A stretch of DNA of 64,000 bases, taken from contig CM034533.1 of NCBI GenBank assembly GCA_020002185.1, positions 51,727,568-51,791,567 on the forward strand, written 5' to 3'. How positions within the stretch are numbered: position 1 is the stretch's first letter; every line of letters begins with the position of its first letter. The translations under genes and the position numbers were made by a program. The notes beneath the pieces were generated by a model, which made no database searches, had not been told where the DNA came from, and saw only the letters and a list, made by a program, of their open reading frames with translations. This document shows, in pieces, positions 55,401 through 63,783 of this stretch. Origin of the DNA: Paraescarpia echinospica. Taxonomy: Eukaryota; Annelida; Polychaeta; Sabellida; Siboglinidae.

Positions 55401-56245
55401 ATGGCGTCGTCGTCTGACTTTTACGTCACGTTGCCGAACAACGCGTCTATGAAGGCGCACCCCGAAAACACGTTGACGCACTACACGACGAATCTGCGCA
55501 GCGCGTCGACCTGTCGGGGGAGTGGGAATGCGGGCTGGTGTCGCTACAGTACACGCATAGCTGGTACAATGTGAGGCCGGTGGACTCCTACTTCTTCGTG
55601 GCGTGCGAGAGGGGGGAGGGGGGCTTTTTCACCACCGAGGACGGGGGAAAAATTGCCCGGCAGGCCAACATTCCACACGGCTTTTACAGCAACGCCAAAA
55701 AGCTGATGCGCAAAATCAACGAGGCGTTGACGAAACTGAGCACCGACACGGTCAAGGTGCGAAAAGTGTACAGCGCCATCACTAATCGGATGACGTTGCT
55801 TCTATCGCCGTGCGTCGAAATTAACATGCCGCGGGACGGGCGCCTGAAACAGATACTAGGCTTCGAGTCGAACTATATCGCGAGTTACGGGTCGCCCGCG
55901 GACGGCGGCTCCCTGCCCCCGGGGTACCTGTTCGAGTGCGAGGCGGACAACCCGGTGGACCTGAGCGGCGGCGTCGACACCCTGTTCGTGTACACGGACA
56001 TCGTGGAGACGCGCATCGTCGGCGACGTATTCGCCCCCCTCATCCGAGCCGTCCCCGTCCACGGTTTGAACGGCAGCATCGTATCGAACATCTTCGACCG
56101 CGTCCAATACGCGCCGCTCCTGCGGCGCCAATTCGATTCGATCGAGATAGATATAAGAGACGACCTCGGTCAGTCGATACCATTCGAGAACGGAAAAGTC
56201 GTGACGACGCTTCACGTCCGACGCCGCAAGTCGAAACTGTTCTGA
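55401..56245 (+). pseudogene. Minor capsid (penton-type) protein (Polinton 2)
   Basis: Starts 'MASSSDFYVTLPNNASMKAH' and continues 'ENTLTHYTTNL'. It then shifts frame near 55500, and the remaining 740 bp are open in another frame. Features there are 'SLQYTHSWYNVRPVDSYFFV', 'KVRKVYSAITNRMTLLLSPC', 'LGFESNYIASYGSPADGGSL' and 'GGVDTLFVYTDIVETRIVGD'. The C-terminus is 'FDSIEIDIRDDLGQSIPFEN' and 'GKVVTTLHV'. This is the full single-jelly-roll vertex protein, about 280 residues, interrupted by one shift. The shift lies within 100 bp of the missing stop of the preceding gene, so a pair of base-call errors would explain both. Confidence 0.85.
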
Positions 56246-56247
56246 CG

Positions 56248-56655
56248 ATGACGCGCAACGTGTACGAGGACTACTACACGCGGCAGGTCGGCGGTGGCAT
56301 GCCGGTGTTCGTAGGCGCCCGAGCGCAGCGGGGTCACGGACTGGGTAATCTCTTCGGCAGCCTGTTTCGAAGCGCCATGCCGCTTATCAAGAGGGGGGCC
56401 GTGGCGCTGGGCAAGCGCGCGGTCAAGACGGGCGTGCGCGTGGCGCAGGACGTCGTCGCCGGCGGCAATCTGAAACATGCGGTAAAGAGGCGCGCGAGGG
56501 AGGCGGGCGCCGACCTTCTCGATGGGCTGCTGAATAGCCCCCCGCCGCCGCCGAAAAAGCGACGACGACGCATAAAGCCGCCCGGCAAGCCGGCGACGGC
56601 CAGCAAGAAGAGGCGCCGTCGAAAGAGGCCGAGCGACGACGTATTTCCTGCGTAG
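56248..56655 (+). CDS. pX/VI-like minor virion protein (Polinton 2)
   Basis: 136 codons, intact, starting 2 bp after the penton stop. N-terminus 'YYTRQVGGGMPVFVGARAQR', then 'GHGLGNLFGSLFRSAMPLIK', an amphipathic Gly/Phe-rich segment characteristic of the Polinton protein at this position. A basic helix region follows ('RAVKTGVRVAQDVVAGGNLK'). The Pro tract and Arg/Lys-rich tail ('KKRRRRIKPPGKPATASKKR') look like a nuclear-localisation and DNA-binding end. Likely an internal virion protein analogous to adenovirus VI/X. The tail coding sequence is duplicated downstream at 56717-56795. Confidence 0.78.
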   Translation: MTRNVYEDYYTRQVGGGMPVFVGARAQRGHGLGNLFGSLFRSAMPLIKRGAVALGKRAVKTGVRVAQDVVAGGNLKHAVKRRAREAGADLLDGLLNSPPPPPKKRRRRIKPPGKPATASKKRRRRKRPSDDVFPA

Positions 56656-56806
56656 TAGTACTAGTGCATCGGTGGTAAAGAGCTTTACCTCGGCGCCCTT
56701 CTCGTCGGGGGCGCCTACGAAAAAAAGCGACGATACATAAAGCCGACCGGCAAGGCGGCGCCGGACAGTAAGGGGAGGCGCCGTCGAACGAAGCAGACGT
56801 AGTAGG
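56656..56806 (+). repeat. Duplicated basic-tail coding segment
   Basis: 56717-56795 repeats 56550-56625 with about 80 percent visible identity ('cataaagccg..cggcaag'). One frame reads 'YEKKRRYIKPTGKAAPDSKG' and ends before the capsid ATG. Probably a relic of tandem duplication. Confidence 0.7.
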
Positions 56807-58108
56807 ATGGCGTTCGTGCATCGGCAGTCGTGCGAGGGCGTTAAGTCCGAACTGGACCTGTTCGGCGTGCCGACGACGCAGACGAGCATCGAGAGCGGCC
56901 AGTGGATCGATCACCAGCCGCTGACGGCCCTCGACGCTGGCGGCCCTATCGAGTTTCTCATTCCGGGCTCCGGAGACGACTATCTGGACCTGTCTTCCGT
57001 TAGACTGTACGTGCAGGCCAAGGTGGTGAAGGGGGACGGTACCGCGCTCGCGAACGACAGCGTCGTGGCGCCCGTCAACAATTTCCTGCATTCGATGTTC
57101 AGTCAGGTCGACGTGACGCTGAACGGCACGCTCGTGACGCCGTCGTCGAATACGTACCCGTTTCGGGCCTACCTCGAGACCCTGCTCAGTTACGGGCCCG
57201 ACGCCAAAAAGTCGCAGCTCGAGGCCGACCTGTGGTGCAAGGACACCGCCGGGCGCATGGAGGCGACCAACAACAACAACGGCGGGTTCGCGCATCGGCA
57301 CGATTTCGTACACGATAGCCGCGAGTTCGACATGATAGGGCGCCTGCACGTCGACGTTCTCATGCAAAACCGGTGCCTGGTGAACGGCGTCGACCTGAAG
57401 ATGCGAATGGTGCGAAGTAAGGACGCCTTCGCGCTGATGGGCGATGTCGTCGATCCGGGGTTCAAGATCGTTCTGCTAGAGGCCTACCTGCAGGCGCGCA
57501 AGGTCAAGTTGAACCCGGCCGTCCAGCTCGGCCACATCAAGGCGCTGACGCACGGGACGGCCAAGTATCCGATGCGCCGCGTCGACTGCAAGGTCTTCTC
57601 GATACGGCAGGGTACGATGTCGCACATGCACGAGAACGTCTCTCTGGGCACGCTCCCGAGACGCGTGTTCATGTACCTGATCGACAACGACGCCTACAAC
57701 GGGGCCTACGATAAAAACCCGTTCAACGCGAAGCACAACGACATAAACTTCTTCGCCCTCTACGTCGACGGACGCCAGGTGCCGAGCAAGCCGCTGCAGC
57801 CGGACTTCGCGCATCGGCGCTACATCCGAAGCTATATGAACCTGTTCGCCGCGACGGGGAAGGCGTACGAGGACGAGGGGTTCGATGTGACGCGCGGCGA
57901 GTTCGGCAGCGGCTACACCATATTCGGCTTCGACCTGTCGCCCGACTGCTGCGACGGCGAACACTTCAACGTCGTGCGTACGGGAAACCTGCGCGCCGAG
58001 ATCCACTTCGCGCTCGCGCTCGCCCGGACGGTGAACGTCGTCGTGTACGGGGAGATCGAGACGGTGCTCGAAATCGACAAGAACCGGAACGTAGTGTACG
58101 ACTTCTGA
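56807..58108 (+). CDS. Major capsid protein, double jelly-roll (Polinton 2)
   Basis: 433 codons, uninterrupted. N-terminus 'MAFVHRQSCEGVKSELDLFG', then 'IEFLIPGSGDDYLDLSSVRL'. The first jelly-roll has 'NFLHSMFSQVDVTLNGTLVT', the conserved strand with F..VD..LNG. Next comes 'YPFRAYLETLLSYG'. The second half carries 'YPMRRVDCKVFSIRQGTMSH' and 'PRRVFMYLIDNDAYNGAYDK'. The C-terminus is 'SGYTIFGFDLSPDCCDGEHF' then 'LRAEIHFALALARTVNVVVY'. Length and motif order are those of full Polinton/adintovirus hexon-like proteins, which assemble into icosahedral particles. Intactness indicates recent activity or selection. Confidence 0.92.
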   Translation: MAFVHRQSCEGVKSELDLFGVPTTQTSIESGQWIDHQPLTALDAGGPIEFLIPGSGDDYLDLSSVRLYVQAKVVKGDGTALANDSVVAPVNNFLHSMFSQVDVTLNGTLVTPSSNTYPFRAYLETLLSYGPDAKKSQLEADLWCKDTAGRMEATNNNNGGFAHRHDFVHDSREFDMIGRLHVDVLMQNRCLVNGVDLKMRMVRSKDAFALMGDVVDPGFKIVLLEAYLQARKVKLNPAVQLGHIKALTHGTAKYPMRRVDCKVFSIRQGTMSHMHENVSLGTLPRRVFMYLIDNDAYNGAYDKNPFNAKHNDINFFALYVDGRQVPSKPLQPDFAHRRYIRSYMNLFAATGKAYEDEGFDVTRGEFGSGYTIFGFDLSPDCCDGEHFNVVRTGNLRAEIHFALALARTVNVVVYGEIETVLEIDKNRNVVYDF

Positions 58109-58109
58109 G

Positions 58110-58559
58110 ATGGACACGTTTCAGCTGATGCGTAGCCTGGCGATCGACGCGCACACTAAAAACATCGTCGTCGGCGTCGTGCCCAAAGACGAGCTGCCGG
58201 GGCGGCGGCTCACCGCCTACCCGACGGCGTTCGTGTGCAACACCGACGACGGCGACGAGCCGGGAGAGCACTGGGTGGCCGTCTACGTGGGCGCCGACCG
58301 GCGAGGCGAGTACATCGATTCGTACGGCCGTCCGCCGTTGCACGCCGACTTCCGCGACTTCCTGAACCGCAACTGCGACTCGTGGACGCACAACGACAAG
58401 CGACTGCAGAGCGGCGTATCTAACGTGTGCGGACAATATTGCGTCACCTACCTGCTCTTACGGTGCCGCGAAATGCCGCTAAGCGGCTTCCAGTGCCTGT
58501 TCGGCCCCGATAGGGTGGCCAACGACTGTCCCGTATTCGACTGGCTAAAGCCTCACTGA
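58110..58559 (+). CDS. Adenain-like cysteine protease (Polinton 2)
   Basis: 149 codons, intact, ATG one base after the capsid stop. Catalytic residues: His54 ('PGEHWVAVYV'), Asp70 ('GEYIDSYGRPP'), Gln100 ('KRLQSGVSN') and Cys107 ('NVCGQYCVTYLL'). The order and spacing equal those of the Polinton 1 enzyme and of adenovirus protease. Expected to cleave capsid precursors during maturation. The gene is last of the plus-strand series and is followed 160 bp later by an AATAAA signal. Confidence 0.92.
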   Translation: MDTFQLMRSLAIDAHTKNIVVGVVPKDELPGRRLTAYPTAFVCNTDDGDEPGEHWVAVYVGADRRGEYIDSYGRPPLHADFRDFLNRNCDSWTHNDKRLQSGVSNVCGQYCVTYLLLRCREMPLSGFQCLFGPDRVANDCPVFDWLKPH

Positions 58560-58719
58560 ACGCTGCCTATCATCGCTTGTTGTTATTATTATTAGACGAC
58601 CGAGAATCCGAACTGACTTTGTCGGACCCGCCGGTCGCGGGCTCCTCGCCGCGCTAGGCAGGCAAGACCGAAGTAGTGAGGTTGTATTATTGCGCTATCG
58701 CTTGCTATTACCGAAGTTA

Positions 58720-58761
58720 AATAAAACGATGAAAACTGTACCGAGTGTTCGCATTTTTATT
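58720..58761. terminator. Convergent polyadenylation signals
   Basis: AATAAA on plus at 58720-58725 and on minus at 58761-58756 (TTTATT on plus). They lie between the protease stop (58559) and PolB stop (58819), so each would serve one of the two convergent gene groups. A CATA microsatellite follows at 58767-58790. Confidence 0.6.
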
Positions 58762-58818
58762 CGCACGCATACATACATACATACATAGTCCCGTAGGGGT
58801 CCCTAGGGAGGTCCCTCG

Positions 58819-61800
58819 TTATACGAGTATCGGCGCCGTGGTGACGCCGTCGTCGAGCACGCGCCGTTTGGCGTAGAAGTAGCTCCACGCCGCGCGCTCC
58901 TGAACGTACGTCAGCACGGACGACTCCTTCACTTGGAAGCCGCGGTTCCGGCCGCCGCCGCTCCGTTGGCGGCGCAGCACGTCGAGGAAGGCGTCCTTGT
59001 CGACGTCGTTCTGACGCTTGCTCAGCCCTTCGTACTGTACTTGTCGCCGCCGTCGTCGCCGCCGAAACAGTAGTACGTCTTGCTGCAGAGCGCGACGATT
59101 CCGCGGCCGGACCATTCCTCTTTGAAGAGGCCCGGCGTTCGCTTGTCGTACCGGCGCCGACGCGCGCAACACTCGTCGGGCGCGTCCCACGCTCGGCCGG
59201 CGAGCCGGCACCGCAAGTACGCCTCCACTTGCGCGTCGCAGTGTTCCGACGGGAACCACTCGCCGCGGTGTCGAAAGTAGTGTTCGCGCTTGGCCGCCGC
59301 CACGAGCTCGTCGAGTCGGCGCCCAGCGAGGCTCAAATACGCCGAGTCCGTGTCCATCGCGCAGTACTGGAACAGGGGGCGCGGAATGTAGGCGGCGATG
59401 AAGTCGTAATAAAACTCCAGCATGCGCAGTTTGGCGTACTGATAGACGAAGTAGCCGATCTGGACGGGCAGCGCGTACCGGACGGTTCGCTTGTTCAGCG
59501 CCACCCCGTAGAGGTCGTCGGGGACGACGACGTAGAGCTGACTGAAGCGACGATTATTGATCAGCGTCGAGGCGCCGGCGGCCGTGCAGAACTTGATGTT
59601 GCAGTGCAGGTCGACGCGCGTGATCGTTTTCCCGTAGGAACTGTTGCCGAGCAGTTTAAACGTGTCGGCACTGATGGCCTTGTCGGGGTCGTCGTCGCCC
59701 GCGCGTCGCGCGGCGGAGGCCGTGTCGCCGAAGCGGCGAAAGCACGCGACCGGCTCGTACTCGACGATCTGGTAGACGCTCTCGACGACGAGGCCGTGCC
59801 GCAGATACCACCGCAGTAGCGGCGTCGCGAGCAGAATCTTGACGCCGAAGAAGCTCCCCACGAGCGTGCGCTGAGGCCGGACGAGGAGGTCGTGCGTTTC
59901 GGCGTAGCGACGCATGAACGGGCTGAGATCGTCGCGCTCGATGTAGGCGTTCTTGAAGATCGGCTGCATCTCGGCGAAGGCGTCGCGCAGCGCCGCCGGA
60001 ACGGCGATGTCGCACTCGACGAGGCCGAACAGCGTGCCTTGGAGCACGGCCTTCAGGATCGTCGGCCGCGTCACGGCGCCGTCGCCGGTCCAGCTCCGCG
60101 GCGGCGGCGGCGGTCTCGTCGCGCGCCACTGGCACTCCCACATCTCGACGACGGCGACGAAGCGGCGAAGGTAGGCCGTGACGGCGGCCGTCTCGGCGTA
60201 CAGTTGGCTCATCGGCTTACCGTTCACCGCGTTCGTCTCCCTCCCCGTGCACGGACAGCCGTGGAAGAAGCACCCTTGGAACTGGTACGCCGTCCGCGTC
60301 GCGCCACACCAGCCGTCAACCCGGTACTTGCCGACGCGCTTCTCGCGCCCGTTGAGCTGGTGACGTATGTGAGCCCCCGTCCGCGCCGCCTCCCACGTCA
60401 GCCACTCGACGGCCAGGCGGCCGTAGCGGTGTACGCGCTCCGGCCGAAAGGCGTTGTCCGCGCGCCGGCGCGTGTACCACCCCGTCGGCATCTCCTGCGT
60501 GATCGCCCATAGGTAGAGGCCGTTTGCGTCGAAGCCGACAATAGAGCGACAGGGGCGCGCCGACTCGCCGTACTCCTCGCGCCGAAGGGCGGTCACGCCG
60601 GCCTCGTGATAGCGCGCGAAAATGATCGAGGGGCCGCCGACGATCTGCGACTGTAGGAGCCGGTGCAGGTCCTTGTTCGACTCGTTGAAGAGCGTGAAGT
60701 GGAGCGACGACGGCAGATCGTTGAACAGATACAGCAGCGTCAGGCCCGGCACGCTGATGGCGTCCTTGAACATGTCGATGCGGCGCTGCCGATAGAAGGC
60801 GAACTGCTTGTCGACGGCCTCCAGGAACGGCGCCACGTCCCTATTGTTATACCACACGAGGTAGTCCCGCAGCGTCGTCATCCCCTCGTCGCGCCATAAC
60901 CGCGCGCAACCCTCGTATTCGGCGGCCGAGATGCCTTCGCGCTTCAGGCGGCTGTATAAGGCCTCGCGCGGCGGCAGCCGGGTCTCGGCCAGTTTACGCG
61001 GGTCGTCGAGGTACTCGTAGGGGAAGTGCCCCTTCGTCGCCTCGCAGCCGTAGGCCTTCAGAAACCGGGCGTAGCTGACGCCGGGGGCCAGGTAGTTGGT
61101 GATGTCCAGGAACTTGAGCTTCGCCGTCGCCAGGCATATGAAGTTGCTCTGCGCCTCGTCGGTCATGAACAGGGGCGTCAGATATTTCTTAACGACGTTC
61201 AAGTCGTACTTCCCCGAATTGAAGCCGAGGACGGGGAGGCGGCGCAGGTGCTGCCACAGACGGTCGCCGAGCACCGTGTACGGGCTCTTATTGCGCGCCG
61301 CCTCCGCCACCGTCGCGTGCGCCAGCCATTCGGCGTCGAGCGCGTCGATCGCCTCGAAGGTCGCGTCGAACGACGGCCGCAGAGCCGCGCACGCCGCCTC
61401 GCTCATGGCCTCCAGGGCGTCGATCAGGCGCTTCGCGAGGTCGCCCGAATCACCGGACGTCACGAAGCAGCGCGCCGTCTCGTGCCCGGGGACGTTCGAG
61501 GCGACGCTCACGCTGAGTAGTTCGTGTCGCGCTATCCACCGGCATTTGGCGCTGTCCGCCGGCAGATCGTGATCGTCGAAGTAGCACTCAAAATCGTACG
61601 TCGCCCTGTATGGATAGTAGCGCAGGCGTTCGTCCACGTAGACGCCCTCGTCCTCCAGCTGCTGAAATACGGACGGCGTCGGATGGTAGACGCCGCCGGG
61701 AAAGACGTGGCGAACGCCACCCTCGCACGTCGCCTCGTGACGCCGCAGCCGATTGGCGGTGCGCCACAGCGCATCGCCGCACTTGCCGCATCGATACGAA

Positions 61801-62917
61801 CGACAGAACAGCGACACGTCGGCTATGAAGGAATAGTGCGTTTCGAACAGATTGACGCTCATGGTGGTCGGGTAGCGATGGAGGGAGCGGCGGACCACTT
61901 CGGCGGTGGCGTCCTCCGCCGACAGCCGATACACGGTCACATTCGTTTCGAAGGCCGCCGCCACCCGGTCGAGTTCGTTCAGCGGGACGCCGGCGAACGC
62001 GCAGTAGAGTTGGTCGCCGTAGTCGGCGTAGAGCCTTAAGGCGGCGGCCGTCAAATCGTCAGCGCGAAAGTCGGCGCCCCGATGCAGCGCCAGAGAGCGG
62101 AAGAGGCACAGGTTGTCGGCGTACGGATGCCCGCGGCGATCGTTCACTAGGCTGACGAGCCCCGCGTTGCCGTGCAGATAGGCGGGGAGGGGCTGCTGAC
62201 GGGCGCACCCGATAGGATGGTGGATGATGGCGTTGAGGAAGTACGTAACGTTCGTTACCAACTCGGCGATCCACCCCGAGTCGGGGCGCTGCGCGATCAC
62301 GTACTGCAGAACGTCGGGCTGTCGGGTGGCGTCGAGGAAGCGTTCGAATGACGCGGCGTCGGAAACGAGGACGGGCGTCTCGAGATAGTGGCCGCAACAG
62401 TTACACGGCCCGTCTCCCTGTGTCGCAGAATAAACCCGTACGATAAGTTTATTTTAAAGGCCCGAGTCTGCGCCTCGAACATCATTCGTAGTTGGGCTTC
62501 GTGCGCGGCCGTATCCCCGTGGCCGGACAAATGGAAATTATACCTAGATTGAACGGGTCCGCGCGCCACAGACGTACGGATGCTCGCCCAGTAGTCGCGC
62601 ACGACGCTCTGTAGGTCGTCGTCGACGACGTCGTCATCGCGACATAAATGGCTATCGGCGTGACCGTCGAACGGTCGATTGCATTTTTGACACACCTCAT
62701 CGGCGACGCCGCCGCAAATTCGCAGATGCCGCAACATTTGGGCGCGCAGCGCGAACGATCGATCGCATTTCGGGCATACGTATTCATCGCTGCCGCATGT
62801 TTTTAGATGGTTCGACAAATGCCAAAGATGGACGAACGATCGATCGCATTTCGGACACACGTGCATCGTCGGTCTAGGCGGCGCGCTATTAACTACGACG
62901 AGGCGCGTCGACGCCAC
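58819..62917 (-). pseudogene. Protein-primed family B DNA polymerase with N-terminal zinc fingers (Polinton 2)
   Basis: Three collinear frames. 62917 to about 62410 has C2H2-type fingers ('HVCPKCDRSFVHLWHLSNHL', 'YVCPKCDRSFALRAQMLRHL', a third 'CQKCNRPF') and 'YNFHLSGHGDTAAHEAQLRM'. From about 62410 to 59022 one frame holds the polymerase. Measured from 62300, a D-N-L-C motif is at residues 62-65 and 'THYSF' at 154, then a CxxC...HxxxC finger (171-192). Exo I 'YDFECYFD' (235), Exo II 'FNSGKYDLN' (360), Exo III 'YNNRDVAPF' (484), motif A 'FDANGLYLWAI' (590), motif B 'LLGNSSYGKT' and motif C 'AMDTDSAYL' follow. 59040 to 58819 carries the C-terminus ('VKESSVLTYVQERAAWSYFY'). Two single-position frameshifts are the only breaks. 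About 1360 residues. Confidence 0.9.
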
Positions 62918-63118
62918 TTATATGGCCGCCCTAACGCCCGCTAGGGGGGGTTTCTAAACGACGGCGGTTTTCTCCTGGTACAGTAATGTGACAATTGTTA
63001 TCCGTCAGGTGGCGGCACTGCTGCCCCCGTCGTCCGTGGACCGCCGAGGTGGCGACAGGGGAGCAACGTTTTTGTGGTGGCCGACAGGTGGCAGCGTCGA
63101 GGGATAGTTTTACGTTTA
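62918..63118. promoter_or_regulatory. Putative upstream region of PolB
   Basis: Non-coding sequence upstream of the minus-strand PolB start. A 'tggtacagtaatgtgac' stretch and TATA-like 'ttatat' at 62918-62923 are just outside the start codon; promoter function is only inferred from position. Confidence 0.3.
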
Positions 63119-63288
63119 GCAGTTCGCCTGTCAGCGGCGCCCGGCGGCAAAGTTTTTGTTTACGTTTTGTAGTAGAAATTTCGGCTGTCAGCTGCTCCCG
63201 GTTCGCCTGTCAGTGGCGCCCGGATACGGCGGCAAAGTTTTTGTTTACGTTTTATAGTAGAAATTTCGGCTGTCAGCTGCTCCCGGAG
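63119..63288 (+). repeat. 85-90-bp tandem duplication
   Basis: Two units, each 'gttcgcctgtcag(c/t)ggcgcccgg' then 'ggcggcaaagtttttgttta' then 'gtagaaatttcggctgtcag' and 'ctgctcccgg'. A partial 'gcagttcgcctgtcag' precedes. Confidence 0.92.
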
Positions 63289-63429
63289 TGTTTTTTTTTT
63301 TGCGCAGCAGTTGGACAGACATTGAATGTCAGCGACGTGCGTGTTTTTTTTTTGGATGGCAACAACAGGAGGCGGGAATTGATTTTGTTTTCATACGTTT
63401 TATTAAGCAGTCTCGTACTACTACTACAT

Positions 63430-63760
63430 CACTACCACAGTAAGGCTTTATGCCACGGTAAACAGTAAAGAGGCTTTATGCCACAGCAGAGTAAATAATA
63501 AGGCTTTGCGCCTCCAACAACGGCCTATAGCAAAATGAAAATGTTCATCGCTACTAAGTGTTCGGCGGGGGCTTATGCCACAGCGGAGTAAATAATAACG
63601 CTTTAGGGGCGCAACAGCGGACTATAGGCCGCCCGATTAAGTTCATCGGCTTTACTATTCTATTTCCTGCTAATGTTCATCGGCGTACCTACTAATAATA
63701 ATAAGGCTTTATGCCATAGCGAAATGCAATGTTCAATTACTAAATGTTCATAGGCAAAAA
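63430..63760 (+). repeat. Interspersed short direct repeats (AAGGCTTTATGCCA and AATGTTCATCGGC)
   Basis: 'aaggctttatgcca' or close variants occur at about 63444, 63472, 63502, 63570 and 63702. 'aatgttcat(c/a)gg/gc' occurs at about 63538, 63639-area, 63672 and 63746. 'agagtaaataataa' also recurs. The arrangement resembles subterminal repeat regions of mobile elements. Confidence 0.7.
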
Positions 63761-63783
63761 TTAAGCGTTCGGCGGCGAATACG

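Larger units (their letters stand above)
52633..62917. mobile_element. Polinton 2 (Maverick/adintovirus-like), GC-rich and largely intact
   Basis: Plus-strand gene X, TM protein, chromodomain integrase, TM protein, penton, pX-like, major capsid and protease face a convergent minus-strand PolB. Spacing is very tight: 2 bp between penton stop and pX start, and 1 bp between major capsid and protease. No packaging ATPase is visible; it may lie in the gap. Composition is markedly richer in G, C and CpG than the flanks. Terminal repeats are not seen on the left because of the gap. Confidence 0.93.

Noticed and set aside
56212..58436. Minus-strand ORFs opposite the capsid, pX and protease genes
   Set aside because: Antisense shadows of the intact plus-strand genes.
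59080..62039. Plus-strand ORFs of 150-206 codons opposite PolB
   Set aside because: GC-rich antisense shadows of the polymerase with no domain and no conservation pattern of their own.
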